Shown here piece by piece: positions 46,970 through 55,970 of a stretch of DNA of 64,000 bases. The first letter of the stretch is position 1. Every line of letters begins with the position of its first letter. The translations under genes were made by a program, and so were the position numbers. Source of the stretch: Romboutsia lituseburensis (GTDB lineage Bacteria > Bacillota > Clostridia > Peptostreptococcales > Peptostreptococcaceae); assembly GCF_024723825.1 (NCBI RefSeq), contig NZ_JANQBQ010000001.1:2108001-2172000 (forward strand), given 5' to 3'. The notes beneath the pieces are model-generated. The model was not told the origin of the DNA. It searched no databases and was given only the letters and a program-made list of their open reading frames with translations.

Positions 46970-48061
46970 TTAGCAATCTAAAAAATCTTCAAAATCATCA
47001 GAACTTGATTCTACAAAATCATATAATACATTTTCTTCAAAGTATAACTCTTCCTCTAATTTTAAATATTCACTGTAATTGCACTGTAGCATTTTATTTA
47101 TATATTTTCTATTATTGTCACTATATGTTCCAACAAAGAATTTATCTCCTATTTGATAATATATAGCTCTTATGTCATTATTAATTACATATACATCTTC
47201 TTTCACATGATTATTATTGAAATTAAATCTAGTGAAAAACATAGCATCTTCCATATCGCTTCTTAATAAAAATGGATTATCTATATAAAATTTTTCTAAA
47301 AACTCATCATTCTCTTTAATTTCATATATAGCTACATATTCAGGTTTTGAAATTTCATCAAATACTTCAAAATCAAATATAGCTTCTTTATCTGTTGCTA
47401 GTATCGAGTTTATTTTAAAATTATCATTTTCTTTTGATATATTAAATGCTATTTTAGAAATATAATATCCATCATTGTCTTCATAAATAGCCTCACTAAT
47501 ATACTTTCCTTTTCCTTTTTTTGTAACAGTATTTTTCAAAAGTGATCCATTTATATTTGTTATATGCATATTTGATATATCTTCACTTCTTGAAAAATAT
47601 TTTAAACTTTCTCTATCCCATGCAATAAATCTCATTGTCATATAATTTATAAACTCTATTTCATCAGTTATATTTTTACATATCTTAGGATATATTTCTT
47701 CAGGTTTCATAGTTGGAGTATAATTTTTTATTATATCCATATATTCTTGTGTGTTTCCAGGTAGTGGTTTTTCATAATATTCATTCTTATTCCCATAAAA
47801 ATGAATTAAGAATAAAGCTTCTTCCTCTGATATAACTATTCTTTCTGATCCTAATCCACCCATTAACCTTTCTTCTTCTCTATAGGCTTCTTCTTTAGTA
47901 GGATTTGTAAGACTTACATAATCGGCTAATCCTAATCCTTCTGAATCTAATAAATAGCATTGATATATATTTATATTCTTTACATCATCTTCCCATTTTA
48001 CAATTAATCCCATGCTTCCCATTAATCTAGAATTTGTTACTTTCGCAAAACTGAATTTCAT
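46970..48061 (-). CDS. Conserved-looking protein of unknown function, 363 residues
   Basis: A soluble, acidic 363-residue protein that I cannot assign. There is no signal peptide, membrane segment or recognisable catalytic motif. The N-terminus MKFSFAKVTNSRLMGSMGL resembles a globular beta strand start, and the C-terminus is strongly acidic (SSSDDFEDFLDC). Codon use and an AGGA-type ribosome site are like its neighbours, so it is probably real. It is monocistronic, divergent from the HAD hydrolase and convergent with the Met-rich gene. A role linked to sporulation or stress cannot be judged from the sequence. Confidence 0.75.
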   Translation of the reverse strand: MKFSFAKVTNSRLMGSMGLIVKWEDDVKNINIYQCYLLDSEGLGLADYVSLTNPTKEEAYREEERLMGGLGSERIVISEEEALFLIHFYGNKNEYYEKPLPGNTQEYMDIIKNYTPTMKPEEIYPKICKNITDEIEFINYMTMRFIAWDRESLKYFSRSEDISNMHITNINGSLLKNTVTKKGKGKYISEAIYEDNDGYYISKIAFNISKENDNFKINSILATDKEAIFDFEVFDEISKPEYVAIYEIKENDEFLEKFYIDNPFLLRSDMEDAMFFTRFNFNNNHVKEDVYVINNDIRAIYYQIGDKFFVGTYSDNNRKYINKMLQCNYSEYLKLEEELYFEENVLYDFVESSSDDFEDFLDC

Positions 48062-48315
48062 AAAATCACATCCTCTTTTTTATATGATTATTTATCTAGT
48101 CCTAAATTTTATCTTATATTACTATAATAATACAATTTGTAATTAATGAATATCTTTTAGAATATACTATAAATTAACTATATATACTTTTTCTCTACTA
48201 AATATATCTTGTTTTATTTATCTGTACAAAAGAATATTAATTTATTTAATATAAAGTTACAACTTATATACTTTTTATAATATAATAAAATAAATGCTTA
48301 ATCGAGGTGATATTT

Positions 48316-49044
48316 ATGAAAAAAATTGCAGCTTTCTTTGATATAGACGGTACACTTTATAGAGATTCTCTTATGGTTGAACATTTCAAGAAACTAATAA
48401 AGTATGATATAATCGATCAAAAAGGTTGGTATGAACACGCAAGAGACACTTTCATGGATTGGGATAAAAGACAAGGTAACTATGACGATTATTTAGATGA
48501 TGTATGTGAGTTATATGTTAAATCTTTAATTGGTCTAGATAAAACTTGCATTAATTTTACAAGTGACCAAGTAATAAAATTAAAATCTGATAGAGTTTAC
48601 AAATATACTCGTTCTAGAATAAAGTGGCATTTAGATAACAATCACATTGTTATTTTCATATCTGGTAGTCCTAATTTCTTAGTTGAAAAAATGGCTAAAA
48701 AATATAATGTAACTGATTTTATAGGTAGTGATTATGTATTTGAAAATGATACATTTAACGGGACTGTAGTTCCTATGTGGGACTCTGCAAGTAAAAATAC
48801 TGCTATAAATGATTTTGTGGAAAAGTATAATATAGATTTATCTAAATCTTATGCATATGGCGATACTAATGGTGACATAAATATGCTAAGAAGAGTTGGA
48901 AATCCTATTGCTATAAATCCTACGAAGGAACTTGTAAATCATATCGCTAGTGATGACTCTGTTTCTAAAATAGCTAAAATTATAGTTGAAAGAAAAGATA
49001 TAGTTTATTCACTTTCTTCAACTGTAGATATACTAGATATATAA
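48316..49044 (+). CDS. HAD-superfamily hydrolase (subfamily IB, SerB-like)
   Basis: A 242-residue HAD phosphatase. Motif I is AFFDIDGTLYRDS (catalytic Asp8, acid Asp10), motif II FISGSPNF, and motif IV YGDTNGDINML. The helical cap between motifs I and II fits subfamily IB, which includes phosphoserine phosphatase and related enzymes. The ATG at 48316 has GAGGTG 6 nt upstream; an earlier in-frame ATG is less well placed. The substrate cannot be assigned. It stands alone between its promoter region and a terminator at 49061-49096. Confidence 0.9.
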   Translation: MKKIAAFFDIDGTLYRDSLMVEHFKKLIKYDIIDQKGWYEHARDTFMDWDKRQGNYDDYLDDVCELYVKSLIGLDKTCINFTSDQVIKLKSDRVYKYTRSRIKWHLDNNHIVIFISGSPNFLVEKMAKKYNVTDFIGSDYVFENDTFNGTVVPMWDSASKNTAINDFVEKYNIDLSKSYAYGDTNGDINMLRRVGNPIAINPTKELVNHIASDDSVSKIAKIIVERKDIVYSLSSTVDILDI

Positions 49045-49060
49045 ATTAAATATAATCTTA

Positions 49061-49096
49061 TTAAAAGTCCTTGATTTTATTTTCTTGGACTTTTAA
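49061..49096 (+). terminator. Terminator after the HAD hydrolase
   Basis: A 10 bp stem (TTAAAAGTCC/GGACTTTTAA) with a 16 nt loop, followed by a T run. It ends only about 23 bp before the next ATG, so it also lies in that gene's leader. Confidence 0.7.
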
Positions 49097-49118
49097 GTTT
49101 TTTAAATAGGAGGTTAGA

Positions 49119-49907
49119 ATGAAATCTGATAACAAATATGACTCTAAAATTTTAGAAGATGATATTGATAAACTTAGCAAAAATCTTTATCTTGAATCTC
49201 CAGATTTATGGATTGATTTTACAGATAAAATTAATGATAATAACTTTGACGAAATGATACTTTTCTTTGCGAGTAAATATAATTTCTTATCTATAATAAA
49301 ACATGCAATAACTAATGAATTAATTGATGTAAGCTTGCCTTCAAAGAATAAAAGCTACCCTACTATATCTCAGCACCTTATGTCTGTAGCACAACAAAAT
49401 AATAGTGCTGAAATATACGATTATTTAAAAAGTTTAACAGATAATGAAAATAGTTTAAATTATAAAAAAACTGATGATAAAACTAAAAATGATAATATAG
49501 ATAATAACAAAGATACTAACATATCATATTATCCTAAATTTATTTGCAAAAAATGTAAAACTAACATATTCGATACAGGTTTTAGTGAATGCGAAAAAGT
49601 CATATATACTTATTCGCCTAAAGAAAACTTAGTTAAAGAAGCCTCTAGATCTCATATGAATAAAATAAGTTGTTCCAATTGTAATACGCCTCTAGAAAAT
49701 GTTACTTTAGAAATATTAGAAAGTTTATGTTCTATCCAAAATTGTAGTAAGTGTTATACTAATTTAACTATTGGAGGAATAACAGATAAAGTTAAAATGA
49801 TATTTGATGAAAAAACTAAAAAATTCATTCCTCAATCAACTACATATCACTGTAGTAATTGCGATAATATAATAAATGAAAATCAGAAGAATTTTTTTGG
49901 ACTTTAA
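49119..49907 (+). CDS. Zinc-ribbon-type protein of unknown function
   Basis: A 262-residue protein. The N-terminal half (to about residue 108) is helical and weakly ankyrin-like (NNFDEMILFFASKY, IISQ.., NNSAEIYDYLKSL). A charged Asn/Asp/Lys linker (about 110-135) leads to a C-terminal part with four CxxC pairs: C143/C146, C185/C188, C209/C212 and C245/C248, which could form two zinc ribbons. AGGAGG precedes the ATG by 6 nt. I do not recognise the family. It has no partner on its strand and ends at a strong bidirectional terminator. Confidence 0.8.
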   Translation: MKSDNKYDSKILEDDIDKLSKNLYLESPDLWIDFTDKINDNNFDEMILFFASKYNFLSIIKHAITNELIDVSLPSKNKSYPTISQHLMSVAQQNNSAEIYDYLKSLTDNENSLNYKKTDDKTKNDNIDNNKDTNISYYPKFICKKCKTNIFDTGFSECEKVIYTYSPKENLVKEASRSHMNKISCSNCNTPLENVTLEILESLCSIQNCSKCYTNLTIGGITDKVKMIFDEKTKKFIPQSTTYHCSNCDNIINENQKNFFGL

Positions 49908-49916
49908 ATTAACATA

Positions 49917-49957
49917 AAAAGCATCTTTATTATTGAGTTAATAATAAAGATGCTTTT
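49917..49957. terminator. Bidirectional terminator
   Basis: An 18 bp perfect stem (AAAAGCATCTTTATTATT with its complement), loop GAGTT, flanked by T runs, between convergent genes. Confidence 0.92.
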
Positions 49958-49960
49958 CTG

Positions 49961-50452
49961 TTATATATTTTTAATTAACTTTTTTAACTTTTCATTATAA
50001 TATATTATAAATGATGTATATACACGATCATATATCAAAAATACTACTTCAAATGCTAATACTAAAATAATATTTATTGGAATTTGAATGAATGACTTTA
50101 ATATTAAATACAATATACAAATCATTATATTTGCAAATATTAATTTCAATATATATTCAGTATATATATGTCTATCTTGTTCTATAAAATACTTAACTAA
50201 CCCATATATTCCAAATGTTAATATATAAGCAACCCACTGTACTTTATTAGTCATAACTATAAAGGATAAAATTACAGTACCTATATAAAATATTACTCCA
50301 CTTTTAGGTCCCCATTCCATTATTACTATAGATATAATAAGTGATGCTACTCCCATAATAAATAGAGTATTAATTGGTATAACATTAATAAGCAGTAATA
50401 ATATTGTGTTTAAAGCTAATAATATTCCACCATACGCTATCTTTTTACTCAT
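49961..50452 (-). CDS. Integral membrane protein of unknown function
   Basis: A 163-residue protein with about five hydrophobic segments (roughly residues 5-25, 28-47, 51-70, 75-90 and 105-140) and basic ends. AGGAGG precedes the ATG and overlaps the stop codon of the preceding Cys-rich gene, so the two are coupled. It is the last gene of a three-gene unit with the TPR/Cys-rich and DUF5685 proteins. No motif gives a function; the fold resembles small ECF-type or DUF2232-like proteins only loosely. Confidence 0.8.
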   Translation of the reverse strand: MSKKIAYGGILLALNTILLLLINVIPINTLFIMGVASLIISIVIMEWGPKSGVIFYIGTVILSFIVMTNKVQWVAYILTFGIYGLVKYFIEQDRHIYTEYILKLIFANIMICILYLILKSFIQIPINIILVLAFEVVFLIYDRVYTSFIIYYNEKLKKLIKNI

Positions 50453-50461
50453 TATACCCTC

Positions 50462-50905
50462 CTAGCAACAGCCAACTATATCTCCACCAAAGCATTCACA
50501 GCATGAATCTAAACACCATAACTTCATACAGCCTTCACAACAGTCATCACCTAGACAACAACAGCAATCATCACAGCAACAACAACAGCATCCACCTAAG
50601 TCATTATGTCTTCTCCTATTGTATCTATATGATCTATCTCTATAATCATCTCTATAAAAATTAAAACTATCTAAAGCATCTTTATACGCTTTATTTTCTG
50701 GTTCCATAGTATTTGCTTTTTTTATGCTTTCTTCGCCCTCTTCATAGCATCCTATGTTCATGGCTGATATTCCATTTAAGTAATACCATAAAGCACATTT
50801 ATCTTTTATATTTTTTAAAAACTGATATGCTTTTTCAAAATCACTATTATCTATTAATAACCTTGCTTTTATAAAATTTTCATTATTATATGCGTTACTG
50901 TACAT
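50462..50905 (-). CDS. TPR-like protein with a cysteine-dense C-terminal tail
   Basis: A 147-residue protein. Residues about 10-80 form a TPR-like helical repeat (KARLLIDNSDFEKAYQFL, ALWYYLNGISAMNIGCYEEG, MEPENKAYKDAL). After a basic Tyr/Arg linker, the last 42 residues hold 19 cysteines, including runs of six and four, and end WCLDSCCECFGGDIVGCC. From memory, J-domain proteins in other Firmicutes carry the same TPR plus Cys-tail arrangement and lie next to DUF5685; here the J domain is missing. The ATG at 50905 is used rather than a GTG three codons upstream. It overlaps the DUF5685 gene end by 11 nt. It may bind metal or join a disulfide or membrane complex; unproven. Confidence 0.82.
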   Translation of the reverse strand: MYSNAYNNENFIKARLLIDNSDFEKAYQFLKNIKDKCALWYYLNGISAMNIGCYEEGEESIKKANTMEPENKAYKDALDSFNFYRDDYRDRSYRYNRRRHNDLGGCCCCCCDDCCCCLGDDCCEGCMKLWCLDSCCECFGGDIVGCC

Positions 50906-51734
50906 TAGTTTCACACCCTTTTTCTAAAATATTTTGATATCTAAGATAAACTCCTGAATAAACAATATTCTCTATTATTGCTGTATTCATTTTTAAATTT
51001 AAATTATCTATACTTCTTCCCAGCATACCTAAAGACATACTTATAAGTTTATCCACTTTTTCTTTTAATTCTTCTCTTTTGTCTATGTATTCTATAAAAG
51101 GATTATAGCTACCTTTTTTATAGTCTTTGTCTAAATCTTCATAAGCATCTAGTATATATATATACTTACCTACGTTAAATCCAATTTTCCTTAAATCTTT
51201 TTCATATTCATCTTCTTTATAAGCAAATATCTCAGACATAAGTTTCCCAAAAGTATTTGATACTAAATCAATATTAATATTTTTTTCTTGTTCTAAACTA
51301 TATAATATATCTAATTGCTCTTTTATTACTTCTGCTTTTTTAGGATATTTTTCATATGCTAACTTTAATTTACCCTTATAAATATTATATGCTAATATAT
51401 CTTTTATGCCCTTATCATCTTTTAAATTGTCTTCTAATTTATAATATGTAAGAAGCACATTCATACTTGCTGCATATTCTGTTATTTCATTAATTATTTT
51501 CTTTTTCTTTTTAAATGGATTAACTATGCAACCTTCCTCTAAAACATCAGCTTTTGGTCTATATACTGATGTTAACACAAGTATTAAAAATGTTATATCA
51601 TAATTCAAAGACAATCTAGAAATTTCACCATGATTATCTTTTAAATACTTACATAAGCCACAGTAATAACCTCTATAATGTTCATACTCTCTAAACGTTA
51701 AATCCATTTTATTTATTTTTACATAACCGAACAT
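50895..51734 (-). CDS. DUF5685-family protein
   Basis: A 279-residue mostly helical protein. The N-terminus MFGYVKINKMDLTFREYEHY with YRGYYCGLCKYL (Cys26 and Cys29) and LNYDITFLILVL is what I recall of DUF5685 proteins, whose function is unknown. A later EEGCIVNPFKKKK and DAYEDLDKDYKKGSYNPF, with acidic residues, recall helical prenyl-synthase-like folds. It is first of the three-gene unit and overlaps the Cys-rich gene. The shared cysteine motifs suggest the products act together, possibly around a metal cofactor. Confidence 0.83.
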   Translation of the reverse strand: MFGYVKINKMDLTFREYEHYRGYYCGLCKYLKDNHGEISRLSLNYDITFLILVLTSVYRPKADVLEEGCIVNPFKKKKKIINEITEYAASMNVLLTYYKLEDNLKDDKGIKDILAYNIYKGKLKLAYEKYPKKAEVIKEQLDILYSLEQEKNINIDLVSNTFGKLMSEIFAYKEDEYEKDLRKIGFNVGKYIYILDAYEDLDKDYKKGSYNPFIEYIDKREELKEKVDKLISMSLGMLGRSIDNLNLKMNTAIIENIVYSGVYLRYQNILEKGCETNVQ

Positions 51735-51773
51735 ATTTTATCCTTTCTTTCATTATCATGTCAGTATATTGGT

Positions 51774-52256
51774 CTAAATATTTATAAACTCAATATAACA
51801 ATTATCGAACTTTAAAAATTTTTCATCTGTTAATTTTTCATCTATATATAATTTTGCCATAGTTGTTGTCAGTTTAAACCTTTTAGGACCTATAGATCCT
51901 GGATTTATATATATTATACCATTTTCTGTATATATATTCCTCTTATGTGAATGTCCATATATAACAAAATTTATTTTTTCTTGCTGTAGATCTATATTTA
52001 ATTTAAATATGTCATGTATTATATATAATTTTTGATTGCCTATCTGTACAGTTTTTTCAGTCGCTATAGATTCATCATCTATGTTTCTATCACAATTACC
52101 TAATACTGCTTCTAATGGTGCTATTTCTCTTAATCTATCTATTACTTCATATTTACCTATATCTCCTGCATGAATTATTAAATCACATCCTTCTAAATTT
52201 TGTATAACTTCCTCCCTCAATAATCCATGCGTGTCAGATATCAAACCTATTATCAT
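51774..52256 (-). CDS. YfcE-type metallophosphoesterase
   Basis: A 160-residue calcineurin-like phosphodiesterase. The metal-binding blocks are SDTHG (about residues 6-10), HAGDIG, GNCD and YGHSH with the final NPGSIGPKR. It belongs to the YfcE/MJ0936 group, whose members cleave model phosphodiesters; the cellular substrate is unknown. The ATG at 52256 follows AGGAG by 7 nt; an earlier in-frame ATG overlaps the ribosome site. A 23 bp perfect hairpin ends about 11 bp before the AGGAG. Confidence 0.9.
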   Translation of the reverse strand: MIIGLISDTHGLLREEVIQNLEGCDLIIHAGDIGKYEVIDRLREIAPLEAVLGNCDRNIDDESIATEKTVQIGNQKLYIIHDIFKLNIDLQQEKINFVIYGHSHKRNIYTENGIIYINPGSIGPKRFKLTTTMAKLYIDEKLTDEKFLKFDNCYIEFINI

Positions 52257-52271
52257 ATCCTTACTCCTTTT

Positions 52272-52321
52272 AAACAAATTAATATTATAATTATATCCAT
52301 AATTATAATATTAATTTGTTT
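52272..52321 (-). repeat. 23 bp perfect AT-only hairpin in the phosphodiesterase leader
   Basis: AAACAAATTAATATTATAAT... pairs perfectly over 23 bp with a 4 nt loop. There is no U run after it on the minus strand; the 3' arm runs directly into AAAAGGAG of the phosphodiesterase. It is likely an RNA structure affecting stability or translation. Confidence 0.75.
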
Positions 52322-52408
52322 GTTATATAATCTAAATTGAAGTTTGATTTACTTGATCCACTTCATATACACTATAATTTTTGATATAAAATAATTTCCT
52401 TAAGCGTA

Positions 52409-52440
52409 AAAAATAGCTATCCATATGGATAACTATTTTT
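52409..52440 (-). terminator. Terminator after bioA
   Basis: AAAAATAG/CTATTTTT with inner TATCC/GGATA, a mismatch between them, and a U run on the minus strand. Its 5' arm includes the bioA stop codon. Confidence 0.8.
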
Positions 52441-53797
52441 GATCACTATTACTAAAGTACTCTATTATACTATCTTTAGCTACATCTACCATAAAATCAA
52501 TCTCATCTTCACTTATAACATACGGTGGCATAAAATAAATTACATTTCCTAATGTTCTTAATATAACGCCTCTTTTTAAGGCATTTTGATATATAGCATA
52601 CCCTATCCTTTTTTCACTTTCAAAAGGTTCTTTCGTTTTCAAATCTTTTACTAATTCAATTGCTCCAATCATTCCTATTTGCCTATATTCCCCTAAATGG
52701 GGTATATCTTTTAAAATACTCTCTACTTTCCTTCTTAAGTACATACTTTTTTTCTTATTTACTTCAATTATATTTTCATCTTCAAATATATTTAAAGTTT
52801 CCAGTGCTACACTACATCCAAGTGGATTTCCTGAATAACTATGGCTATGTAAAAATGCCTTCATAGTATTATACTCATCATAAAATGCATTATACATTTT
52901 ATCTCCCATTAGTACTAAGGATAATGGCATATATCCAGCTGTAAGACCTTTAGATAAACACATTATATCCGGAGAAATATTTGCATGTTCACAAGCAAAC
53001 ATCTTTCCAGTTCTTCCAAATCCAACTGCTATCTCATCTGCTATTAAATTTATATTATATCTATCACAAAGTTCTCTTAACTTAATTAAATATTTAGGAG
53101 AATATATTTTCATTCCTGCTGCACATTGTACTAATGGCTCAATTATTATAGCACTTACTTCTTCATGAATTAACTCTATTTTATTTTCCATATTTACAAA
53201 GCATTCTGCATTACATGAGCTTCTTTCTTTATTAAATTTACATCTAAAGCAATCTGGACCTTCTACTTTTATAGAATCTAGTAATAGTGGTTTGTATACT
53301 TTGCTATACAAATCCATATCCCCCATGGATAATGCTCCTATTGTTTCTCCATGATACGCATCAGATATATTTACAAATCTAGTTTTTTTAACATTACCTA
53401 TTTGCTGATGATATTGGAAACTCAGTTTTAACGCAATTTCTATAGCTGATGAACCATTATCTCCGAAAAATACTTTATTTAATCTATCTGGTGTTATACT
53501 TATTATTCTTTCACATAATTCTATCGCAGGTTGATGACTAAAATTAGCAAAAATAACATGTTCTAATGAATTTGCTTGTTTGTATAATGCATCATTAATT
53601 CGTTGATTTGAATGTCCAAATAAATTCACCCACCAAGAAGATACTGCATCTAAATATTTTCTTCCATTTATATCTTCTAAAAATACACCTTTTCCATTTT
53701 TAATTACTATGGGTGGAAATTTCTCATAATCTTTCATTTGTGAACATGGATGCCATATATATTTTAAATCTTTTGATTGTAATTCTTTCATACTCAT
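52433..53797 (-). CDS. bioA: Adenosylmethionine-8-amino-7-oxononanoate aminotransferase
   Basis: A 454-residue class III PLP aminotransferase making 7,8-diaminopelargonate. [53 protein letters not shown] and the PLP Lys in [18 protein letters not shown] (about residue 281) are typical of BioA. AAAGGAG is 7 nt before the ATG. It is last in bioB-bioD-bioA. No bioF is in the window, so its substrate must come from a gene elsewhere or from outside. Confidence 0.95.
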   Translation of the reverse strand: MSMKELQSKDLKYIWHPCSQMKDYEKFPPIVIKNGKGVFLEDINGRKYLDAVSSWWVNLFGHSNQRINDALYKQANSLEHVIFANFSHQPAIELCERIISITPDRLNKVFFGDNGSSAIEIALKLSFQYHQQIGNVKKTRFVNISDAYHGETIGALSMGDMDLYSKVYKPLLLDSIKVEGPDCFRCKFNKERSSCNAECFVNMENKIELIHEEVSAIIIEPLVQCAAGMKIYSPKYLIKLRELCDRYNINLIADEIAVGFGRTGKMFACEHANISPDIMCLSKGLTAGYMPLSLVLMGDKMYNAFYDEYNTMKAFLHSHSYSGNPLGCSVALETLNIFEDENIIEVNKKKSMYLRRKVESILKDIPHLGEYRQIGMIGAIELVKDLKTKEPFESEKRIGYAIYQNALKRGVILRTLGNVIYFMPPYVISEDEIDFMVDVAKDSIIEYFSNSDQK

Positions 53798-53809
53798 ATA
53801 ACTTCTCCT

Positions 53810-54514
53810 TTAACTAAATAAATTCAACAATTTTTCTAAATCAAGTTTTTCATACTCTTTTTTTATATCTTCAATTGTAAACTCTTTTATCTCTCCTACA
53901 GTATGTACCATTTCAATTTTAGTTAAATCCTTTATTACTCGTATGTTATCATCTTCATAAAACTCACCATGATATTTATTTATAAAAATTCCCTTAGCAT
54001 TTATATTAAACTTCTTTAAAAATTCATTTGTCAAAACCGTATGATTTATAGTGCCTACATCTGCTCTTGAAACTATAACAACATCTATATTTAAATCCTT
54101 AATTAAATCATACACAAAATAGGTATTATCAATTAACGGAACCACGATTCCTCCTGCTCCCTCAACAATTACAAATTCATATTCATTTATTAATTCATTG
54201 TACTGATTTATTATTTTTTCCTTTATTATTTCTACATTTTCAATCTTAGCAGCTAAATGAGGAGAAACCTCTTCTTTTAAACAATACGTATTCATTTTTT
54301 TATAATCACAATCTATATTACATATGTCCTTTATATATTTTATATCTGGTGGGATAAGTAAGTTTGTTGACTCTTCTATTATCCCCCCACTTTGAATAGG
54401 CTTAAATGAAATTGCATTGTATCCACCCTTTATTAATTTATAAGTTATACCTGCCGTAATAAATGTTTTTCCTACATCTGTATCTGTACCTATAATAAAT
54501 ATTCCTTTTCCCAT
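53810..54514 (-). CDS. bioD: Dethiobiotin synthetase
   Basis: A 234-residue ATP-dependent carboxylase closing the ureido ring. FIIGTDTDVGKTFITAG at the N-terminus is the BioD P-loop; ISFKPIQSGG contains the catalytic Lys, and VIVEGAGGIVVPL is the second conserved block. AGGAGG precedes the ATG. It sits 18 nt after bioB and 12 nt before bioA. Confidence 0.95.
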   Translation of the reverse strand: MGKGIFIIGTDTDVGKTFITAGITYKLIKGGYNAISFKPIQSGGIIEESTNLLIPPDIKYIKDICNIDCDYKKMNTYCLKEEVSPHLAAKIENVEIIKEKIINQYNELINEYEFVIVEGAGGIVVPLIDNTYFVYDLIKDLNIDVVIVSRADVGTINHTVLTNEFLKKFNINAKGIFINKYHGEFYEDDNIRVIKDLTKIEMVHTVGEIKEFTIEDIKKEYEKLDLEKLLNLFS

Positions 54515-54532
54515 ATAGCTTTCCTCCTTTTG

Positions 54533-55486
54533 CTAAACTATCTTAAATCCCATCTCTTTTATCATTTTTATATCTTCATCTATCCCAATGCCACACGTAG
54601 TTAGCATATCTCCTGTTATAGTTGCATTTGCACCACTTTTAAAAGCTAATTTGCCATACTTAGTTAAAAGATTCCTTCCCCCTGCTAATCTTATTTGACT
54701 TTTAGGGTTTATAAACCTAAATATGGCTACTGTCTTTAAAAATTCTTCTTCTGTTACCTTCGCAGAGTTATCAATATTTGTTCCTTCTATATAATTAAGT
54801 AAATTTAAAGGTATAGATCTTATATTAAGATTTCTTAGTTCTAATGCCATATCTACTCTATCTTCTTGACTCTCACCTAATCCAATAATACCTCCACTAC
54901 ATACTTCAAGACCTACTCTTTGTGCTGATTTTATAGTATTAATTTTATCTTCATAAGTATGAGTACTACATATATTTTTAAAGTATCTTCTAGATGTTTC
55001 TAGGTTATTATGATATCTCTGAACCCCTGCTAGTTTTAACTTTTTTAAATCTTCTTCATCTAACAATCCATGTGAAGCGCAAGTTTTTATTCCTACTTTA
55101 TTATGTATTTCATTATACGATTCACAAACCTTATCTACTTCTGATTTAGTTAACATTTTTCCTGACGTTACTATAGAGTACCTTTGTACACCTTTTTCAT
55201 AGTTGTATATTGAATCTTTTAAGAATTCTTGTGTTGTTAACAATGGATATATATCTATATTAGTTTTGTGATAAGATGACTGTGCACAAAATTTACAGTC
55301 TTCACTGCACTTACCACTTTTACCATTTACAATACAACATAAGTCAAATTGATTGTCCATAAAGTATTCTCTTATCTCATTTGCATATACAGATAATATA
55401 TTTAAGTCATAGTTTATAAGTTGTAATGCTTCTTCTTTGCTTATTGAATATCCACTCTTTATTTTTTCTACTAAAATTTTAATCAT
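54533..55486 (-). CDS. bioB: Biotin synthase
   Basis: A 317-residue radical SAM enzyme inserting sulfur into dethiobiotin. The radical SAM cluster motif is KCSEDCKFCAQSSYH (Cys x3 Cys x2 Cys, about residues 56-63); YHNNLETSRRYF, CSGGIIGLGESQEDR and RLAGGRNLL fit BioB, including the Arg of the auxiliary cluster region. The ATG at 55486 follows GGGAG; a frame extending 11 codons upstream lacks a site. First gene of the biotin operon, about 50 bp from its promoter. Confidence 0.96.
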   Translation of the reverse strand: MIKILVEKIKSGYSISKEEALQLINYDLNILSVYANEIREYFMDNQFDLCCIVNGKSGKCSEDCKFCAQSSYHKTNIDIYPLLTTQEFLKDSIYNYEKGVQRYSIVTSGKMLTKSEVDKVCESYNEIHNKVGIKTCASHGLLDEEDLKKLKLAGVQRYHNNLETSRRYFKNICSTHTYEDKINTIKSAQRVGLEVCSGGIIGLGESQEDRVDMALELRNLNIRSIPLNLLNYIEGTNIDNSAKVTEEEFLKTVAIFRFINPKSQIRLAGGRNLLTKYGKLAFKSGANATITGDMLTTCGIGIDEDIKMIKEMGFKIV

Positions 55487-55532
55487 ATCTATTCTCCCAC
55501 GATTATTTATATATTTCATAAATTATATTACA

Positions 55533-55587
55533 ATTGTATTCCTTTCGATCTATTTTAGTCAACCTTTAATATTTTTTAGGTTTACAT
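55533..55587 (-). promoter_or_regulatory. bio operon promoter with BirA-type operator
   Basis: TTGACT (55557-55562), 18 nt, TACAAT (55533-55538) on the minus strand. Overlapping the -35 is ATGTAAACC-N14-GGTTGACTA (55556-55587), matching the Firmicute BirA pattern GTnAACC...GGTTnAC. Biotinyl-AMP-loaded BirA would block the promoter. Confidence 0.82.
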
Positions 55588-55595
55588 TTAAAATA

Positions 55596-55636
55596 AAAAT
55601 ATACTGTGATAAATTTATTTCACCACAGTATATTTT
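55596..55636 (-). terminator. Terminator of the small unknown gene
   Basis: A 13 bp perfect stem (AAAATATACTGTG/CACAGTATATTTT) with a U run on the minus strand, between the 55643 gene and the bio promoter. Confidence 0.88.
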
Positions 55637-55642
55637 ATAATT

Positions 55643-55906
55643 TTATAATATTATTTTATTTATATCTCCATCTTGAGTTTCTATAGTTACAACATCTAAT
55701 CCTTTATACTCTTTAAACAGCCCTTTAATATCTTTCATTACTTGATTCACTTGATTTGAGTTTAAATTATTTATGAAATATTCTTTTCTCATCTCACTAT
55801 AACTTGAATCCGATAAAAAATTTCTAATCATAGTAAATGCAAGTACGTTTGGAATGTTGTTTTCTGTTCCTCTTCTGTACCCACTTCTTCTAGAATACAT
55901 TCTCAT
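55643..55906 (-). CDS. Small protein of unknown function
   Basis: An 87-residue basic-to-neutral protein I do not recognise. The N-terminus is rich in Arg, Ser and Tyr (MRMYSRRSGYRRGTENN), followed by helical segments (VLAFTMIRNFLSDSSYSEMR) and a strand-like end VTIETQDGDINKIIL. GGAGGT lies 7 nt before the ATG at 55906; an earlier ATG overlaps it. It has its own terminator and is probably transcribed alone. No membrane segment. Confidence 0.72.
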   Translation of the reverse strand: MRMYSRRSGYRRGTENNIPNVLAFTMIRNFLSDSSYSEMRKEYFINNLNSNQVNQVMKDIKGLFKEYKGLDVVTIETQDGDINKIIL

Positions 55907-55970
55907 TATATATACCTCCACGGTTTTATCATTTAATAAAAGTATATATAAAATTCAGTCTACGTATTAC

